A DNA stretch of 64,000 nucleotides from JBICHN01 sp043101845 (GTDB taxonomy: Bacteria > Planctomycetota > Phycisphaerae > Phycisphaerales > UBA5793): NCBI GenBank assembly GCA_043101845.1, contig JBICHN010000004.1, positions 372,001-436,000 on the forward strand. The letters are read 5' to 3'. The translations under genes were made by a program, and so were the position numbers. Below, in pieces: positions 44,174 through 52,230 of the stretch (positions within the stretch are counted from its first letter, which is position 1; every line of letters starts with the position of its first letter). Under the pieces are notes generated by a model. It was not told the DNA's origin. It saw only the letters and a program-made list of their open reading frames with translations, and made no database searches.

Positions 44174-45415
44174 CTATTGGTCGGCGTCGTCCTCGCCTTC
44201 GAGGAGGATGGAGTCACCCGAGCCGGCGAAGGCCACGCGGTCGTCCGGTTCGATCGTGCAGTCTTTGAGCCGGCTGACGGCGATGACATCGGTAAAGATC
44301 GCGTGACCGATGTCCGCTTTGTTCCTCGAGAAGACGCAATCGAGGAGGTCAAATCGACCGCGCTCATTGAAGATCGCTCCTCCTTGCGAGACGGCTCCGT
44401 TCGAGAGAAAGCGACAACCACGGAAGGTCGGGAATCCATTTCGAACGGCGACGGCGCCGCCGCGGTTCGTGGCATGATTCGCAGTGAACACGCAGTTCTC
44501 GAAGGCGCCGAGACCGGAATCGTGGTAGTACGCGGCGCCTTCCGCCGACTCGTTGCCGTCAAAGGTGCAGTTCGTAATGAGCGGTTGGCCAACCGCGTTG
44601 AACAGAGCGGCGCCCTTCTGGTCGGCGCGGTTCCGAGTGAACGAACAATCGGTAATGACGATGTCCCCGCCGACGCTGTAGATGGCGCTCCCGCCTTCAT
44701 AGGAGTCATTCGCCACGAACTGACAGTCCACGAAGGTCGGGCTCGACTCCACGGTGTACACCGCGGCGCCGCGCACAACGGCGAGGTTGTCTTCGAAGCG
44801 ACACGACTCGAATCGTGTATCGCTGTGCCGGTTGAAGACCGCGGCGCCCGCGTATGCCTCGAGACCTTCGAAGACGCAACGGCGAATGGTCGGCGCTCCG
44901 CCGTGGACGAGGAGCCCGGCGCCGAAACGATCCGAATAGCCATCGCGGATGATGAAGCCATCGAGGACGGCCGTGGCGTCGACTCCGAATCCGGAGGTGA
45001 CCACATGCATGGAGTTATCGTCGCGGATTCCCTCGACGCCGATCTCGCCGGTCAGAATCGTGGCGAACCGAAGGGGATCGCGCTCGTCCGGGTCGTCGCC
45101 GACCAGACCGGCGAAGCCGCCGCTGATCGAGACGCCGCTCTGAAGACCGAAGCTCGCCTCCCGCTCATTCGAGCCGCGATCGGGACGGTAGCGACCGGCG
45201 GCGACGCGAATCTCCGCTCCGGGCTCGGCGCGATCGATCGCCTCCTGGAGATCGGAGAACGCGGTGGACCACGCCGCGCCGTCCCCTCCGGACGGCGCGT
45301 CGTCATCCACATAAAGAATCGGCGACGCGGCGCGGTCCCAGATGGACCAGCCGGTTCCGCCGACCACCACCGTCCCCACGGCGATGAGCAGGCGCCCCCC
45401 TCCGCGCAGAGCCAT
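44174..45415 (-). CDS. Secreted right-handed parallel beta-helix protein
   Basis: 413 residues. A signal-anchor-like N-terminus precedes ILYVDDDAPSGGDGAAWSTAF and FSDLQEAIDRAEPGAEIRVA, the common opening of planctomycete beta-helix proteins. Some nine coils of about 23 residues follow, with a repeated pattern of CxF...N.A..GGAA (examples: CRFEDNLAVVRGAAVYT, CSFTRNRADQKGAALFN, CVFTANHATNRGGAVAV). No lyase catalytic residues are evident. The start is taken at ATG 45415. Possibly adhesive or polysaccharide-binding. Confidence 0.82.
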   Translation of the reverse strand: MALRGGGRLLIAVGTVVVGGTGWSIWDRAASPILYVDDDAPSGGDGAAWSTAFSDLQEAIDRAEPGAEIRVAAGRYRPDRGSNEREASFGLQSGVSISGGFAGLVGDDPDERDPLRFATILTGEIGVEGIRDDNSMHVVTSGFGVDATAVLDGFIIRDGYSDRFGAGLLVHGGAPTIRRCVFEGLEAYAGAAVFNRHSDTRFESCRFEDNLAVVRGAAVYTVESSPTFVDCQFVANDSYEGGSAIYSVGGDIVITDCSFTRNRADQKGAALFNAVGQPLITNCTFDGNESAEGAAYYHDSGLGAFENCVFTANHATNRGGAVAVRNGFPTFRGCRFLSNGAVSQGGAIFNERGRFDLLDCVFSRNKADIGHAIFTDVIAVSRLKDCTIEPDDRVAFAGSGDSILLEGEDDADQ

Positions 45416-45635
45416 GCCGACTCCCCTCCGGCCGGCGGATCGCTCCGTCCAGCCCACGGCGCCGCGCTCACGCCGGACGCGGCGGTGTCGTTTATCCTTC
45501 TCGATGTGATTCGACCGGGAATCACCCCGCTCCGAAACGCGGTTCTCGACTTCACGCGAGAATCATCTGCGTCCCGACGCGAGCGGGTGTTCACACACTT
45601 CGTGGCCGGCGGTCGTGGCCGGCAGGCGGTCCTGA

Positions 45636-45685
45636 GAAAGTGGAGCTGATCGGGCTCGAACCGACGACCTCTTGCATGCCATGCA
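45636..45685. repeat. attL: displaced 3' half of tRNA-Ala
   Basis: 50 bp identical to 61707-61756. It contains the tRNA-Ala discriminator base, 3' acceptor, T-arm and anticodon arm through the 5' anticodon stem, then diverges. It is the chromosomal tRNA end displaced by integration and cannot fold as a whole tRNA. Confidence 0.9.
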
Positions 45686-45726
45686 GTTTCGCCGACCCGC
45701 TCCACGCCATCAAAATGGCCGTAAGC

Positions 45727-45817
45727 GATACGGTAACAAGGTTATCGCGGCCGCGCTGCTTTGCAAGTTTCGCGGGTGATTTGATACGATTTCAGGCGGT
45801 TTCGTATCCGTGATACG
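45727..45817. promoter_or_regulatory. GATACG hexamers at attL: candidate integrase/excisionase arm sites
   Basis: GATACG occurs at 45727-45732 and 45783-45788. A facing pair CGTATC/GATACG with three bases between lies at 45803-45817. A near-identical pair with four bases between lies at the other end of the element (61619-61634). Symmetric placement just inside both att sites suggests recombination-protein binding. Confidence 0.45.
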
Positions 45818-45837
45818 CTGGGTTCAATTCTGTCGGT

Positions 45838-46473
45838 TCATTCGAGGTCGGGTTCTTTCATCGCCTCGTTCCAGGCCGGTGATCCTCTGCCAGACGAATG
45901 TTCCCGCACAGTTGACCAGAATCGGTGGGCGTCCATGTAGGGAACAGAGGACCGGAAGAGCCGAAGCACCCTCAAAGAATGGTCCTCATCCACCAATGAG
46001 TATTCTGCGATCGAGATCGAGGTCGCCGCAACGATCATGTCGAATTTCTGCTGCCGATTCCAAAGGTCGTAGCACACCTCACGGGCGCCGAAGACGAGTT
46101 GGATCATGTCGCGTTGACGCTGTAGCCGGTTCTGCTCCTCGAGCTCGTCCTGCTGCTCGGCGAGCGCCCTCGCTTGCTCTGCGGCCACCTCGCGCGTCGC
46201 GATCAGTTCCTGCCGCTGAATCTGCAACTCGCGGCGTTGCATGATCAGTGCGCCGAAGAACAGGACGGCGCTCATTGCGGAAATTGCTGCGGCGATCATC
46301 GAACCCCAGAAATCCCCCACCTGCCCGATCTCGCTCATGAACTGGTCGGTTTCCGGCCACCAGATCCAAAGCAGAATGGCGATCAAAGCGGTCGTAGCCC
46401 CGACCACTCCCGCGACAAGTAACCATGTGCTCGGTCGGGCGCTTCTCGGTTCAGCCTCTTCTGCTGTTTCCAT
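45838..46473 (-). CDS. Membrane protein with coiled coil, element cargo
   Basis: 211 residues. Two hydrophobic helices (about 17-36 and 50-75) are followed by a Gln/Glu-rich coiled coil (LQIQRQELIATREVAAEQARALAEQQDELEEQ, about 82-113) and a soluble C-terminal region with several aromatic residues. No family recognised. Its ATG overlaps the stop of the preceding gene (TGATG), so the two form a coupled pair at the attL end, a position where satellites and prophages often keep accessory genes. Confidence 0.65.
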   Translation of the reverse strand: METAEEAEPRSARPSTWLLVAGVVGATTALIAILLWIWWPETDQFMSEIGQVGDFWGSMIAAAISAMSAVLFFGALIMQRRELQIQRQELIATREVAAEQARALAEQQDELEEQNRLQRQRDMIQLVFGAREVCYDLWNRQQKFDMIVAATSISIAEYSLVDEDHSLRVLRLFRSSVPYMDAHRFWSTVREHSSGRGSPAWNEAMKEPDLE

Positions 46474-46928
46474 CAGGGTCGACCTCCGCATCGCTCGAGG
46501 ACCAGTGACACGATCGACACCAGGGCCGCGATGCCGCCGATTATGACCGCGATCCATGAGCTCGTCGCGGACGCACGCGACGCCTGCGCGGACACCTCTG
46601 CGGCGTCCGCGGATCGCTTCGCGGCTCCAGCCGATGTCTCCGATGCGTCGGCTGACCGCTCTGATGCGTGAGCGATTCGTTCGTTCAGGAGAGTCTGGTA
46701 TTCATCATCAGGAAGAAGGTCGAGGGCTCGGTCAAGCTCCCTCGCGAATGTCTGTGACGAGTCAGCGTGCTCAAGCAGGCTTTTGATGTGGTATTCAATC
46801 GGGTCGTCCTGTCGCTCCTTCGGAGCAGGCACGCGATAGCGGAATTGGAGTGTAAAGGCCCGCAGCGGCCCGAACCCGTCAGCGGCGATCTCGCGCAGCT
46901 TCAATTCCCGTTCACCTTGTGTCGCCAT
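46473..46928 (-). CDS. Tail-anchored coiled-coil protein, element cargo
   Basis: 151 residues. A soluble N-terminus precedes a heptad-like Ala/Ser/Asp region (ASERSADASETSAGAAKRSA and continuing, about 86-125) and one C-terminal membrane helix (IAVIIGGIAALVSIVSLVLE). No family recognised. The start ATG at 46928 has a TATACT box six bases upstream (leaderless). It is translationally coupled to the following membrane protein. Confidence 0.65.
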   Translation of the reverse strand: MATQGERELKLREIAADGFGPLRAFTLQFRYRVPAPKERQDDPIEYHIKSLLEHADSSQTFARELDRALDLLPDDEYQTLLNERIAHASERSADASETSAGAAKRSADAAEVSAQASRASATSSWIAVIIGGIAALVSIVSLVLERCGGRP

Positions 46929-46934
46929 GCCCGC

Positions 46935-46940
46935 AGTATA
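46935..46940 (-). promoter_or_regulatory. -10 box (TATACT) for the attL-end cargo pair
   Basis: TATACT is followed by six bases and the ATG at 46928, the same geometry as the box before 29464. It gives the cargo pair its own promoter, independent of the structural genes. Confidence 0.5.
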
Positions 46941-47254
46941 CCGCAACCCGCCCCCGTCTTTCCGCTTCCACCTGCTGACGCCATGTCAGCAATCGGCGAC
47001 GACGCGGGATCGCCGTTTCCCCCTGTATCCGTAGGGCGAAACGCGATCGGCCCGGAAACGGCGTTCAAGGAATTGTTCAAGGGTATGAATCGGGCGGGAA
47101 TCGCCGTCGATGGACCGGCGGGACGGAGCCGGGCCGATTCCTGCTTCGGTCCAGGCTCCGCCCCTCTTCGCCGGTCATCGTCGTGGCCGTGTGTCCGTCT
47201 GGGGGTGGCGCGCCTCCTTCCCTTCGTTCCGGGTTCCCGATGTCTGCTCAGTCG
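46941..47254. other. Non-coding stretch inside the element
   Basis: Just over 300 bp between the cargo pair and the sigma-like gene. Open frames here read as shadows, with no homology and no coupled start. Apart from the cargo promoter at its left edge I see no hairpin terminator, dyad or repeat. Confidence 0.4.
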
Positions 47255-47914
47255 TCACGCCGCCGCGTCCGGGGGCGCCGCGCCCGTCGACCTCAACGCC
47301 CGCCGCACCCGCTCATGCACCACGCCACGCCGCGGACCGATCGACTTCCCCGCCCCCGGCTTCGCGCCGAGTCCGAACCGGTCGACGATCACCTCGAGCG
47401 TCTCGTCGTCACCGCGCCCGGCGAACCAGTCGACGGCGATCCGCGTGGCGAGCCGCATCTCGTCACGGATGAGCGCCGCCGCCGGCGGTGGTCGTTCGTC
47501 AATGATGCGGAGTTCCGGGTCCGGCTCGGCTCCGACCGCCGTCGACTTCCACGACGCCGGCCGATACTCCGAGAGCAGGACGCCACGCTGGCGCCGCTCG
47601 CGCTTCAGGTAGCCGATGAGCTTCCATCGGATTCGCGTGGCCGCGTAACTCTTGAATGGGACGCCCTTCGACGCGTCGAAGCTCTCGGCCGATTCCCACA
47701 GACTGATGAGCGCGACCTGGCGGAGTTCGCGGCGATCGACCCACCGCGGAGCATGAGAGAAGTACCCGACCATCCGGGTGACGAGCGCCTGATACCGGTC
47801 GAAGAGCGCCCGCGCGTCGTCCGGCTGCTCCTCGACGCCCGCGTCCGTGCGGTCAATCTCGCGGCCCTCCTGGCCGGTCCGGGTCGGTTCGATCGGTTCG
47901 CCCTCCCGGGGCAG
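47255..47914 (-). CDS. Sigma-70-like factor of the element
   Basis: The segment ARALFDRYQALVTRMVGYFS, then RRELRQVALISLWESAESFD and PFKSYAATRIRWKLIGYLKR, closely follows sigma-70 region 2. A weaker RFGLGAKPGAGKSIG...HERVRRALRS resembles region 4. The first ATG in frame (47773) would cut off the first region-2 helix. The frame is open upstream to the stop at 47918 but has no ATG, GTG or TTG, so a CTG at 47914 or an ATT/ATC start is likely, probably by coupling with the gene ending at 47918. It could redirect RNA polymerase to element promoters. Confidence 0.6.
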   Translation of the reverse strand: MPREGEPIEPTRTGQEGREIDRTDAGVEEQPDDARALFDRYQALVTRMVGYFSHAPRWVDRRELRQVALISLWESAESFDASKGVPFKSYAATRIRWKLIGYLKRERRQRGVLLSEYRPASWKSTAVGAEPDPELRIIDERPPPAAALIRDEMRLATRIAVDWFAGRGDDETLEVIVDRFGLGAKPGAGKSIGPRRGVVHERVRRALRSTGAAPPDAAA

Positions 47915-47917
47915 GGA

Positions 47918-48199
47918 TCAGAGGAGACGAGCCCCGGGCCCGGCGACCCGTCGAAGCCATGCGGACGCGGTGCCGAGCGTCGCCTCGGTGGACTCGACCA
48001 CAGCCCCCGTCGCCGCGTCGACCGCCGCGCACGCGAACCCGGCGCCCGTCCACGCCGCCCGGCCGATGCGATGCCCGTTCGCGTCGACGGCCTCGAGCCG
48101 CTCGGCGACAACCGAAGCTGGCGTCACGCGAGCGGCCCGGGACCGTTCGTCAGGGTTGGAGGGGGTGTCGGACTCGATCCGAAGCGCAGTCGCGATCAT
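47918..48199 (-). CDS. Hypothetical protein upstream of sigma-like gene
   Basis: 93 residues, Ala-rich, with no recognised family. Supported by GAGG ten bases before ATG 48199, by normal codon use, and by its position: it ends only a few bases before the most plausible start of the sigma-like gene. It could be a partner, such as an anti-sigma-type regulator, but nothing in the sequence shows that. Confidence 0.45.
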   Translation of the reverse strand: MIATALRIESDTPSNPDERSRAARVTPASVVAERLEAVDANGHRIGRAAWTGAGFACAAVDAATGAVVESTEATLGTASAWLRRVAGPGARLL

Positions 48200-48239
48200 C
48201 GCGGCGCCTCACTTTCATTGACCTCGAGCCCGGGGGATT

Positions 48240-49148
48240 CTACCGGCCTGTTCGCAGCGGCGCGCTCATCGGTTCGCCGACGAGCTCGCGAGGGTCTGCT
48301 CGACACCGCTCCGCTCGTTCCATCATCTCGTCGCGACAGAGCTCCATGGGCGTACATCGCTCCGGCCTGCCCACGTACTCGAATTCAAAGCGGTAGTTCG
48401 TGTAGAACAACAAGTCTTCTTCGCGCATCTCAGCCACAAAGACCGCGGGGGATGGCTCATCGAACGCTGTTGCAAACTTGCACGCACAATCGAGCGATGC
48501 CGACCACGACAATCCAAGCTCTACACGGCGATCGGCTGGGCCGTATACGCCGCGATACACGGTCCATGGCGCCGTAGCCGGAGGCGGGTCACCGGCCCGG
48601 CGGAGCTTCGCGGGATCACAGTGGCTCCTGATGATGCCGAGTAGTTCATTGGGCGTGATCCACCAGTTGCTGAACTTGGCGTCGATAAAGGCCAAGAAGA
48701 ACGCCTGCTCGAACATACCCACCGAACAGAGCGGCTCAAGGTTGAGAAGGACATGTTCCAGGGCGCTTTCAGAGTCTTTGCGGCAATCGACAAAACCCTC
48801 CACGTCACGCCGTTCGTATGCGTCAACCGCCACATCAAAGAGGCGTTGGTTCACCTTCGCCATGTTGAGCCCGTGTGGAAACTCCATCAACTCCAATTCG
48901 ATCGGGGTCAGGTAGCTACAGCGGCCTTTCGCTCGGCGAGTTGCGTTGCACGCGGCTTGTAGAACATCTTCATCACCGTGCGGGATTTGCACATGGGCAA
49001 TCCTCTGAGGGCGCTGCTCGGTGCAATACAGTGGGATGACATCCATCGTCCCCTCGAATCCAACCGCGACGATGAGGTCGGCGGCCTTGAGGGCTCGTAT
49101 TGATTCGCGACTGTTCAGGTCTTCGGGCTTCAAGTAGGCCGTATCCAT
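48240..49148 (-). CDS. Possible ADP-ribosyltransferase-fold protein, element cargo
   Basis: 302 residues. The N-terminal part (DLIVAVGFEGTMDVIPLYCT...) is unrecognised. From about 190 on, the order TVYRGVYGPADRRV, then LGLSWSASLDCACKFATAF, then VAEMREEDLLFYTNYRFEFEYV resembles the R - S-x-S - E layout of ART-fold proteins (conserved Arg, a Ser/Thr strand, then an acidic end strand). Base composition is less GC-rich than its neighbours, hinting at separate acquisition. Start ATG 49148 with GGAG. It could be a toxin, a host-modifying enzyme or a defence protein; no antitoxin is evident. Confidence 0.45.
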   Translation of the reverse strand: MDTAYLKPEDLNSRESIRALKAADLIVAVGFEGTMDVIPLYCTEQRPQRIAHVQIPHGDEDVLQAACNATRRAKGRCSYLTPIELELMEFPHGLNMAKVNQRLFDVAVDAYERRDVEGFVDCRKDSESALEHVLLNLEPLCSVGMFEQAFFLAFIDAKFSNWWITPNELLGIIRSHCDPAKLRRAGDPPPATAPWTVYRGVYGPADRRVELGLSWSASLDCACKFATAFDEPSPAVFVAEMREEDLLFYTNYRFEFEYVGRPERCTPMELCRDEMMERAERCRADPRELVGEPMSAPLRTGR

Positions 49149-49177
49149 CCTTTTTGCTCCATGAAGGTGGTTCTCGC

Positions 49178-49636
49178 TCAGCGCCGCCCCGCCGAACCCG
49201 TCAACGCCTGCGCGATCTCGACGAGGAGCGGCGTGTCGCCGTCCCGTTCAGCGCTCTCGCGCCGCTCGGCTTGGCCGATGATGCCCGCCTCGCTCAGGAT
49301 CGATCGGTACTGGTCCCGGCTCATGGTCCGCTCTTCGTCGTCGACTCGCGTGATGGCCGAGAGCAGTTCGAGGGCGCAGAGCGTCGCGCAGGAGAGCCGG
49401 AAGCCGATCTCGCTCGCGATCTCCCACTCGTGCTCACCCTCCGCCATGCCGCGCGGCTTCGGCGGCGCCGCCTCCCCCGCGATCGATCGGACGAGATGAC
49501 GGACGCCCTCGATCGATTCGATGAGACGATCGAGCCGCCCCGTCTGCTCCGACCAGGCGAGCAGCGACCGGAGGTCACGGGCCGCCGGCGTCGATGTTGT
49601 GTCGCTCGATTCCACTTCCACAGTCGATACCATCAT
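49178..49636 (-). CDS. Hypothetical helical protein
   Basis: 152 residues, mostly helical, no motif recognised. ATGs lie at 49636 and 49633 with GAGG about nine bases upstream. The first overlaps the stop of a possible upstream frame (ATGA). It precedes the ART-like gene by 29 bp on the same strand and is probably in one transcript with it. Confidence 0.5.
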   Translation of the reverse strand: MMVSTVEVESSDTTSTPAARDLRSLLAWSEQTGRLDRLIESIEGVRHLVRSIAGEAAPPKPRGMAEGEHEWEIASEIGFRLSCATLCALELLSAITRVDDEERTMSRDQYRSILSEAGIIGQAERRESAERDGDTPLLVEIAQALTGSAGRR

Positions 49637-49938
49637 GGCGAGCCTCTCTCCGCCGTTTGTTTCCATTCACTCGGCGGGAAAGCGAACCGGCTCGGTGGAC
49701 TCCCCCAGGTGACCGCCGGGCCGATTCTTGTTTTCTCGAGACGGACTGACCGCCGCCCGCGTACTTCCGCGGGTTCGCCGTCTCTTTCTGCTTTCGAGGT
49801 GGAAGATCCACCCCACGAACGATTGAACGGGCGCGGGTCCGTTTCCGGAGCCGACGCCCCAGCGCCGGCCGCGATCCGGGTGGAGTTCGTGGGGCTCGAG
49901 GGGATCGCGACATTGTTCAAGGTACTACTTTCGGTCAT
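49633..49938 (-). CDS. Doubtful small ORF next to the operator
   Basis: A 101-residue frame rich in Ser, Pro and Arg, with no recognised fold and no Shine-Dalgarno sequence. Its only support is the ATGA overlap with the next gene. Its ATG lies within the four-half-site operator. It may simply be untranslated leader. Confidence 0.25.
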   Translation of the reverse strand: MTESSTLNNVAIPSSPTNSTRIAAGAGASAPETDPRPFNRSWGGSSTSKAERDGEPAEVRGRRSVRLEKTRIGPAVTWGSPPSRFAFPPSEWKQTAERGSP

Positions 49939-49961
49939 TCGGTCAACACCGATTTACCGAA
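49930..49961. promoter_or_regulatory. Four-half-site operator upstream of the RHH gene
   Basis: TTCGGT at 49930 and 49938, and ACCGA at 49948 and 49956, make a perfectly symmetric array. The two direct copies on each side are spaced eight bases apart, centred at 49945.5. Tandem half-sites at this spacing suit cooperative binding by ribbon-helix-helix dimers. The patch is AT-rich and lies between the divergent RHH and minus-strand operons, so one array could control both. Confidence 0.65.
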
Positions 49962-50020
49962 TTCGTCATCGAAGCGGAGCCCGCGGTGGTGGAACCCCCA
50001 GACTCTGCGAAACATGGGGC

Positions 50021-50227
50021 ATGGCGAAGAGGCCGAAAAAGAAGTCCGATCGCGACGATCGAGTCGCTCATGTTACCATTCGCATGAATCGCGAACTCGT
50101 CCGGGCCCTTCGCCTGGCCGCCACCGATCGCAAGTTCGACGAGCAGCCACCATTCACACAGACGGACATTGTGGTCGAGGCGGTTGAGCAGCTGCTCACC
50201 GAATGGGGATACTGGCCACCGGACTGA
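50021..50227 (+). CDS. Ribbon-helix-helix-like DNA-binding protein
   Basis: 68 residues. A lysine/arginine-rich start (AKRPKKKSDRDDR) is followed by RVAHVTIRMNRELVRALRLA, the beta-strand plus first helix of an RHH fold, and by FTQTDIVVEAVEQLLTEWGY as the second helix. It is the only plus-strand gene of the element and lies 59 bp after the symmetric operator, so it probably autoregulates and represses the divergent genes. Its small size is normal for Arc/MetJ-type repressors. Confidence 0.65.
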   Translation: MAKRPKKKSDRDDRVAHVTIRMNRELVRALRLAATDRKFDEQPPFTQTDIVVEAVEQLLTEWGYWPPD

Positions 50228-50238
50228 TTCGGCGCTCG

Positions 50239-50427
50239 TCAGACCGCCCGGTCGACGAACAACAGCGCGAAGAGGATCGTCGGGAGAAACCCCGCCGTGA
50301 TCGCGCCCTCGATTCCCCCGGCGAGCAGGCCGAGCAGGATGAACAGGACCGCGACACAGCCGACGATGAATCGCAGCCCCCGCCGAAACGGCGTCGGCGT
50401 CCTCGAGTTGGTCTCAGGGGTGGTCAT
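50239..50427 (-). CDS. Small two-span membrane protein
   Basis: 62 residues with two hydrophobic helices (FIVGCVAVLFILLGLLAGG and ITAGFLPTILFALLFV). The start at 50427 has GGAGG nine bases upstream. The size and topology could fit a holin-like protein at the end of a structural operon, but nothing specific supports that over an unknown membrane peptide. Confidence 0.55.
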   Translation of the reverse strand: MTTPETNSRTPTPFRRGLRFIVGCVAVLFILLGLLAGGIEGAITAGFLPTILFALLFVDRAV

Positions 50428-50515
50428 GAATGCGCCCTCCGTCAAGAGGTGGTGGTGAACTGATCCACGGTTCATCATGCGCGACGCCAGCGGCGCCCGC
50501 ATGTCGGTGTTCGCG

Positions 50516-50956
50516 TCAATCCGGACACGCGGCCGCCCGCTCGATCGCGGCGTCGTGGGCGATCTGCAGGCGCGCCACCGCGGACAGCCGGACCGCCGCG
50601 TCGAGCGACTCGAGCGCCGTGACGACGCCGGCGAGCTTCCACTTCTTCGCCGCGGCGACCTCGACCGCGACGATGGAAAGCGCGTCGGCGATCTCGGCGT
50701 CGTTGAAAAGTCGGATCGATTCCGAGAGGTCATGCGTCCAGAGCGGCGGGGGTGGGTGGTCCACACCCTGCCGGCGGAGCGCTTCGGCCATGCAGGCGCC
50801 CTCGAGCCAACGGCGGATCATCGGCCGGTGTCGACCATCCTCGCCTGGGCGCGCCGCGTTCATGTCGCGGAGCGCGCCGAGTTCGTCATTGGTGAGCAGC
50901 TCGAGCGGCGTCGGCTCGGTGGTGATGTCGGCGCTGGTGTCGGGGTGGTCGGTCAT
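50516..50956 (-). CDS. Hypothetical protein following tape-measure-like genes
   Basis: 146 residues, helical, no family recognised. The ATG overlaps the stop of the preceding tape-measure-like gene (ATGA), so it belongs to the structural operon. By position it may be a tail component, which is inference only. Confidence 0.55.
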   Translation of the reverse strand: MTDHPDTSADITTEPTPLELLTNDELGALRDMNAARPGEDGRHRPMIRRWLEGACMAEALRRQGVDHPPPPLWTHDLSESIRLFNDAEIADALSIVAVEVAAAKKWKLAGVVTALESLDAAVRLSAVARLQIAHDAAIERAAACPD

Positions 50957-52224
50957 ACATTCACCTCCCGGACCTCGAGGACCTGCCGGTGGTCGAGCTT
51001 CGACGAGACTTCCTTCATCGTCTTCCCCAAGTCCTCGATCGCCTGCCGCGTGCGCTGGGTCTCGTCGAGTTGTCGTTGCACATGGCTCGGAAGTCCGCCA
51101 CCGCCGCCGATCAGGAATCGCGACTCGGTGAACGCGCCGATCGTCCCGCGGTGGTCGCGGCGGTCATCGTCGAGGCCGCGGTCAGCGTCCGCAAGCTTCG
51201 CTTCAGCCTCGCGCTCCCGGATCGCCCGGTCACGCGCGCGAGCCTCTTCTTCTCGTACCGCCTCGAGCGCGCGGAGCCGTTCGGCGAGTTCGTTGTCTCC
51301 CGCCTCCCGGGCTCGTTCGACGCGCTCGTCGAAGTGACGGCCGAGCCGCTCGAGTTCCGCGTCGAGCGTCCGCCCCTCGAGGCGGAGACGCCGCTCGCGG
51401 ATTTCGCTTTCGACGGACTCGATCTCGGCCGCGCGACGCTCCGCCGCCGCGCGCTCCACTTCGGCGAGTTGCCGCTCGCGCTCGTCGATCGCGGCGCGTT
51501 CGACCTCGGCCGCTTCGCGTTCGATGCGATCGATCGCCTCGAGCCGCTCGCGCTCACGCGCTTCGATCGCCCGGATGGCCTCCGAGCCCTCGCGGGTCGT
51601 GCGGACCTTTAGCGTTTCCGGAACGGCGGATTGCTGAATCTCGCGCACGCGCTCTTCGATCGCTTCGATCTGCCGCGTCGTTTCGTCGACGATCCGCGCC
51701 CGCTGCTGATCGAAGGCGTCGAGCTCGGCGATCTGCAGCTCGCGGCGGATTCTCGCGGCGGTGTCGGCGAGTTCATTCGAGGTCGTGAGCGCCGCGGTCA
51801 TGAGGTCGTTTCGTCGCTCGATCGCGGCGACCTGCGCCTCGATGGCCTCGAGCTTCTGCCGATCGGATTCGAGCCCGACGAACTCCATGAGATCGGAGCG
51901 AAGATCCTGGCCGGCCTTGAATGATCGGCCGAAAACCGGCATCCGTTCGAGCGCTGACGCGACCGCTTCGATGTCGCCCTCGAGCGCCGCCATTCCCGCC
52001 CGCGCCACGCCGGCGAAGATCTCGACGCCTTCGGAGACGAGTTCGATCTTCGATCGCGCCTCGGTCCACGACTTCTCGATCGCGGCGACGCCGCGCTCCT
52101 GAATCCGCGCCTGCTCGTCGACCTTGCGACCGAGCTGCTCGATCGCTTCGGAGACGCCGCGGATTTCGGCCGTCGCCTCGTCGCGGGCCTTGAGCAGCAG
52201 CTCGATGTCACGGCGTGCGGCCAT
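50953..52224 (-). CDS. Short tape-measure-like coiled-coil protein (copy 2)
   Basis: 423 residues. The N-terminus MAARRDIELLLKARDEATAE with a following GVSEAIEQLGRKVDEQ is of the type opening phage tape-measure proteins and is nearly identical to the paralogue just upstream. A short hydrophobic patch (about 70-110) precedes a very long Arg/Glu coiled coil (about 125-370). The end (ESRFLIGGGGG, then a helix) also recalls tape-measure C-termini. If it sets tail length, the tail would be short. No lysozyme or peptidase domain is present. Confidence 0.6.
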   Translation of the reverse strand: MAARRDIELLLKARDEATAEIRGVSEAIEQLGRKVDEQARIQERGVAAIEKSWTEARSKIELVSEGVEIFAGVARAGMAALEGDIEAVASALERMPVFGRSFKAGQDLRSDLMEFVGLESDRQKLEAIEAQVAAIERRNDLMTAALTTSNELADTAARIRRELQIAELDAFDQQRARIVDETTRQIEAIEERVREIQQSAVPETLKVRTTREGSEAIRAIEARERERLEAIDRIEREAAEVERAAIDERERQLAEVERAAAERRAAEIESVESEIRERRLRLEGRTLDAELERLGRHFDERVERAREAGDNELAERLRALEAVREEEARARDRAIREREAEAKLADADRGLDDDRRDHRGTIGAFTESRFLIGGGGGLPSHVQRQLDETQRTRQAIEDLGKTMKEVSSKLDHRQVLEVREVNV

Positions 52225-52230
52225 GTGCCT

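Noticed and set aside
45641..45685. Second tRNA-Ala gene at the left end of the element
   Set aside because: Only the 3' half matches. The D-arm and 5' acceptor are missing, so it is the displaced attachment-site copy, not a functional tRNA.
47183..48577. Long plus-strand open frame across the sigma-like and neighbouring genes
   Set aside because: Arg/Pro-rich translation without motifs. It is antisense to frames with recognisable sigma region 2, an ART-like layout and ribosome sites, and long antisense frames are expected in DNA this GC-rich.
49100..50227. 375-codon plus-strand frame ending with the RHH protein
   Set aside because: Only the last 68 codons look like protein. The rest is antisense to the 49178-49636 gene and crosses the operator, so I start the gene at 50021.
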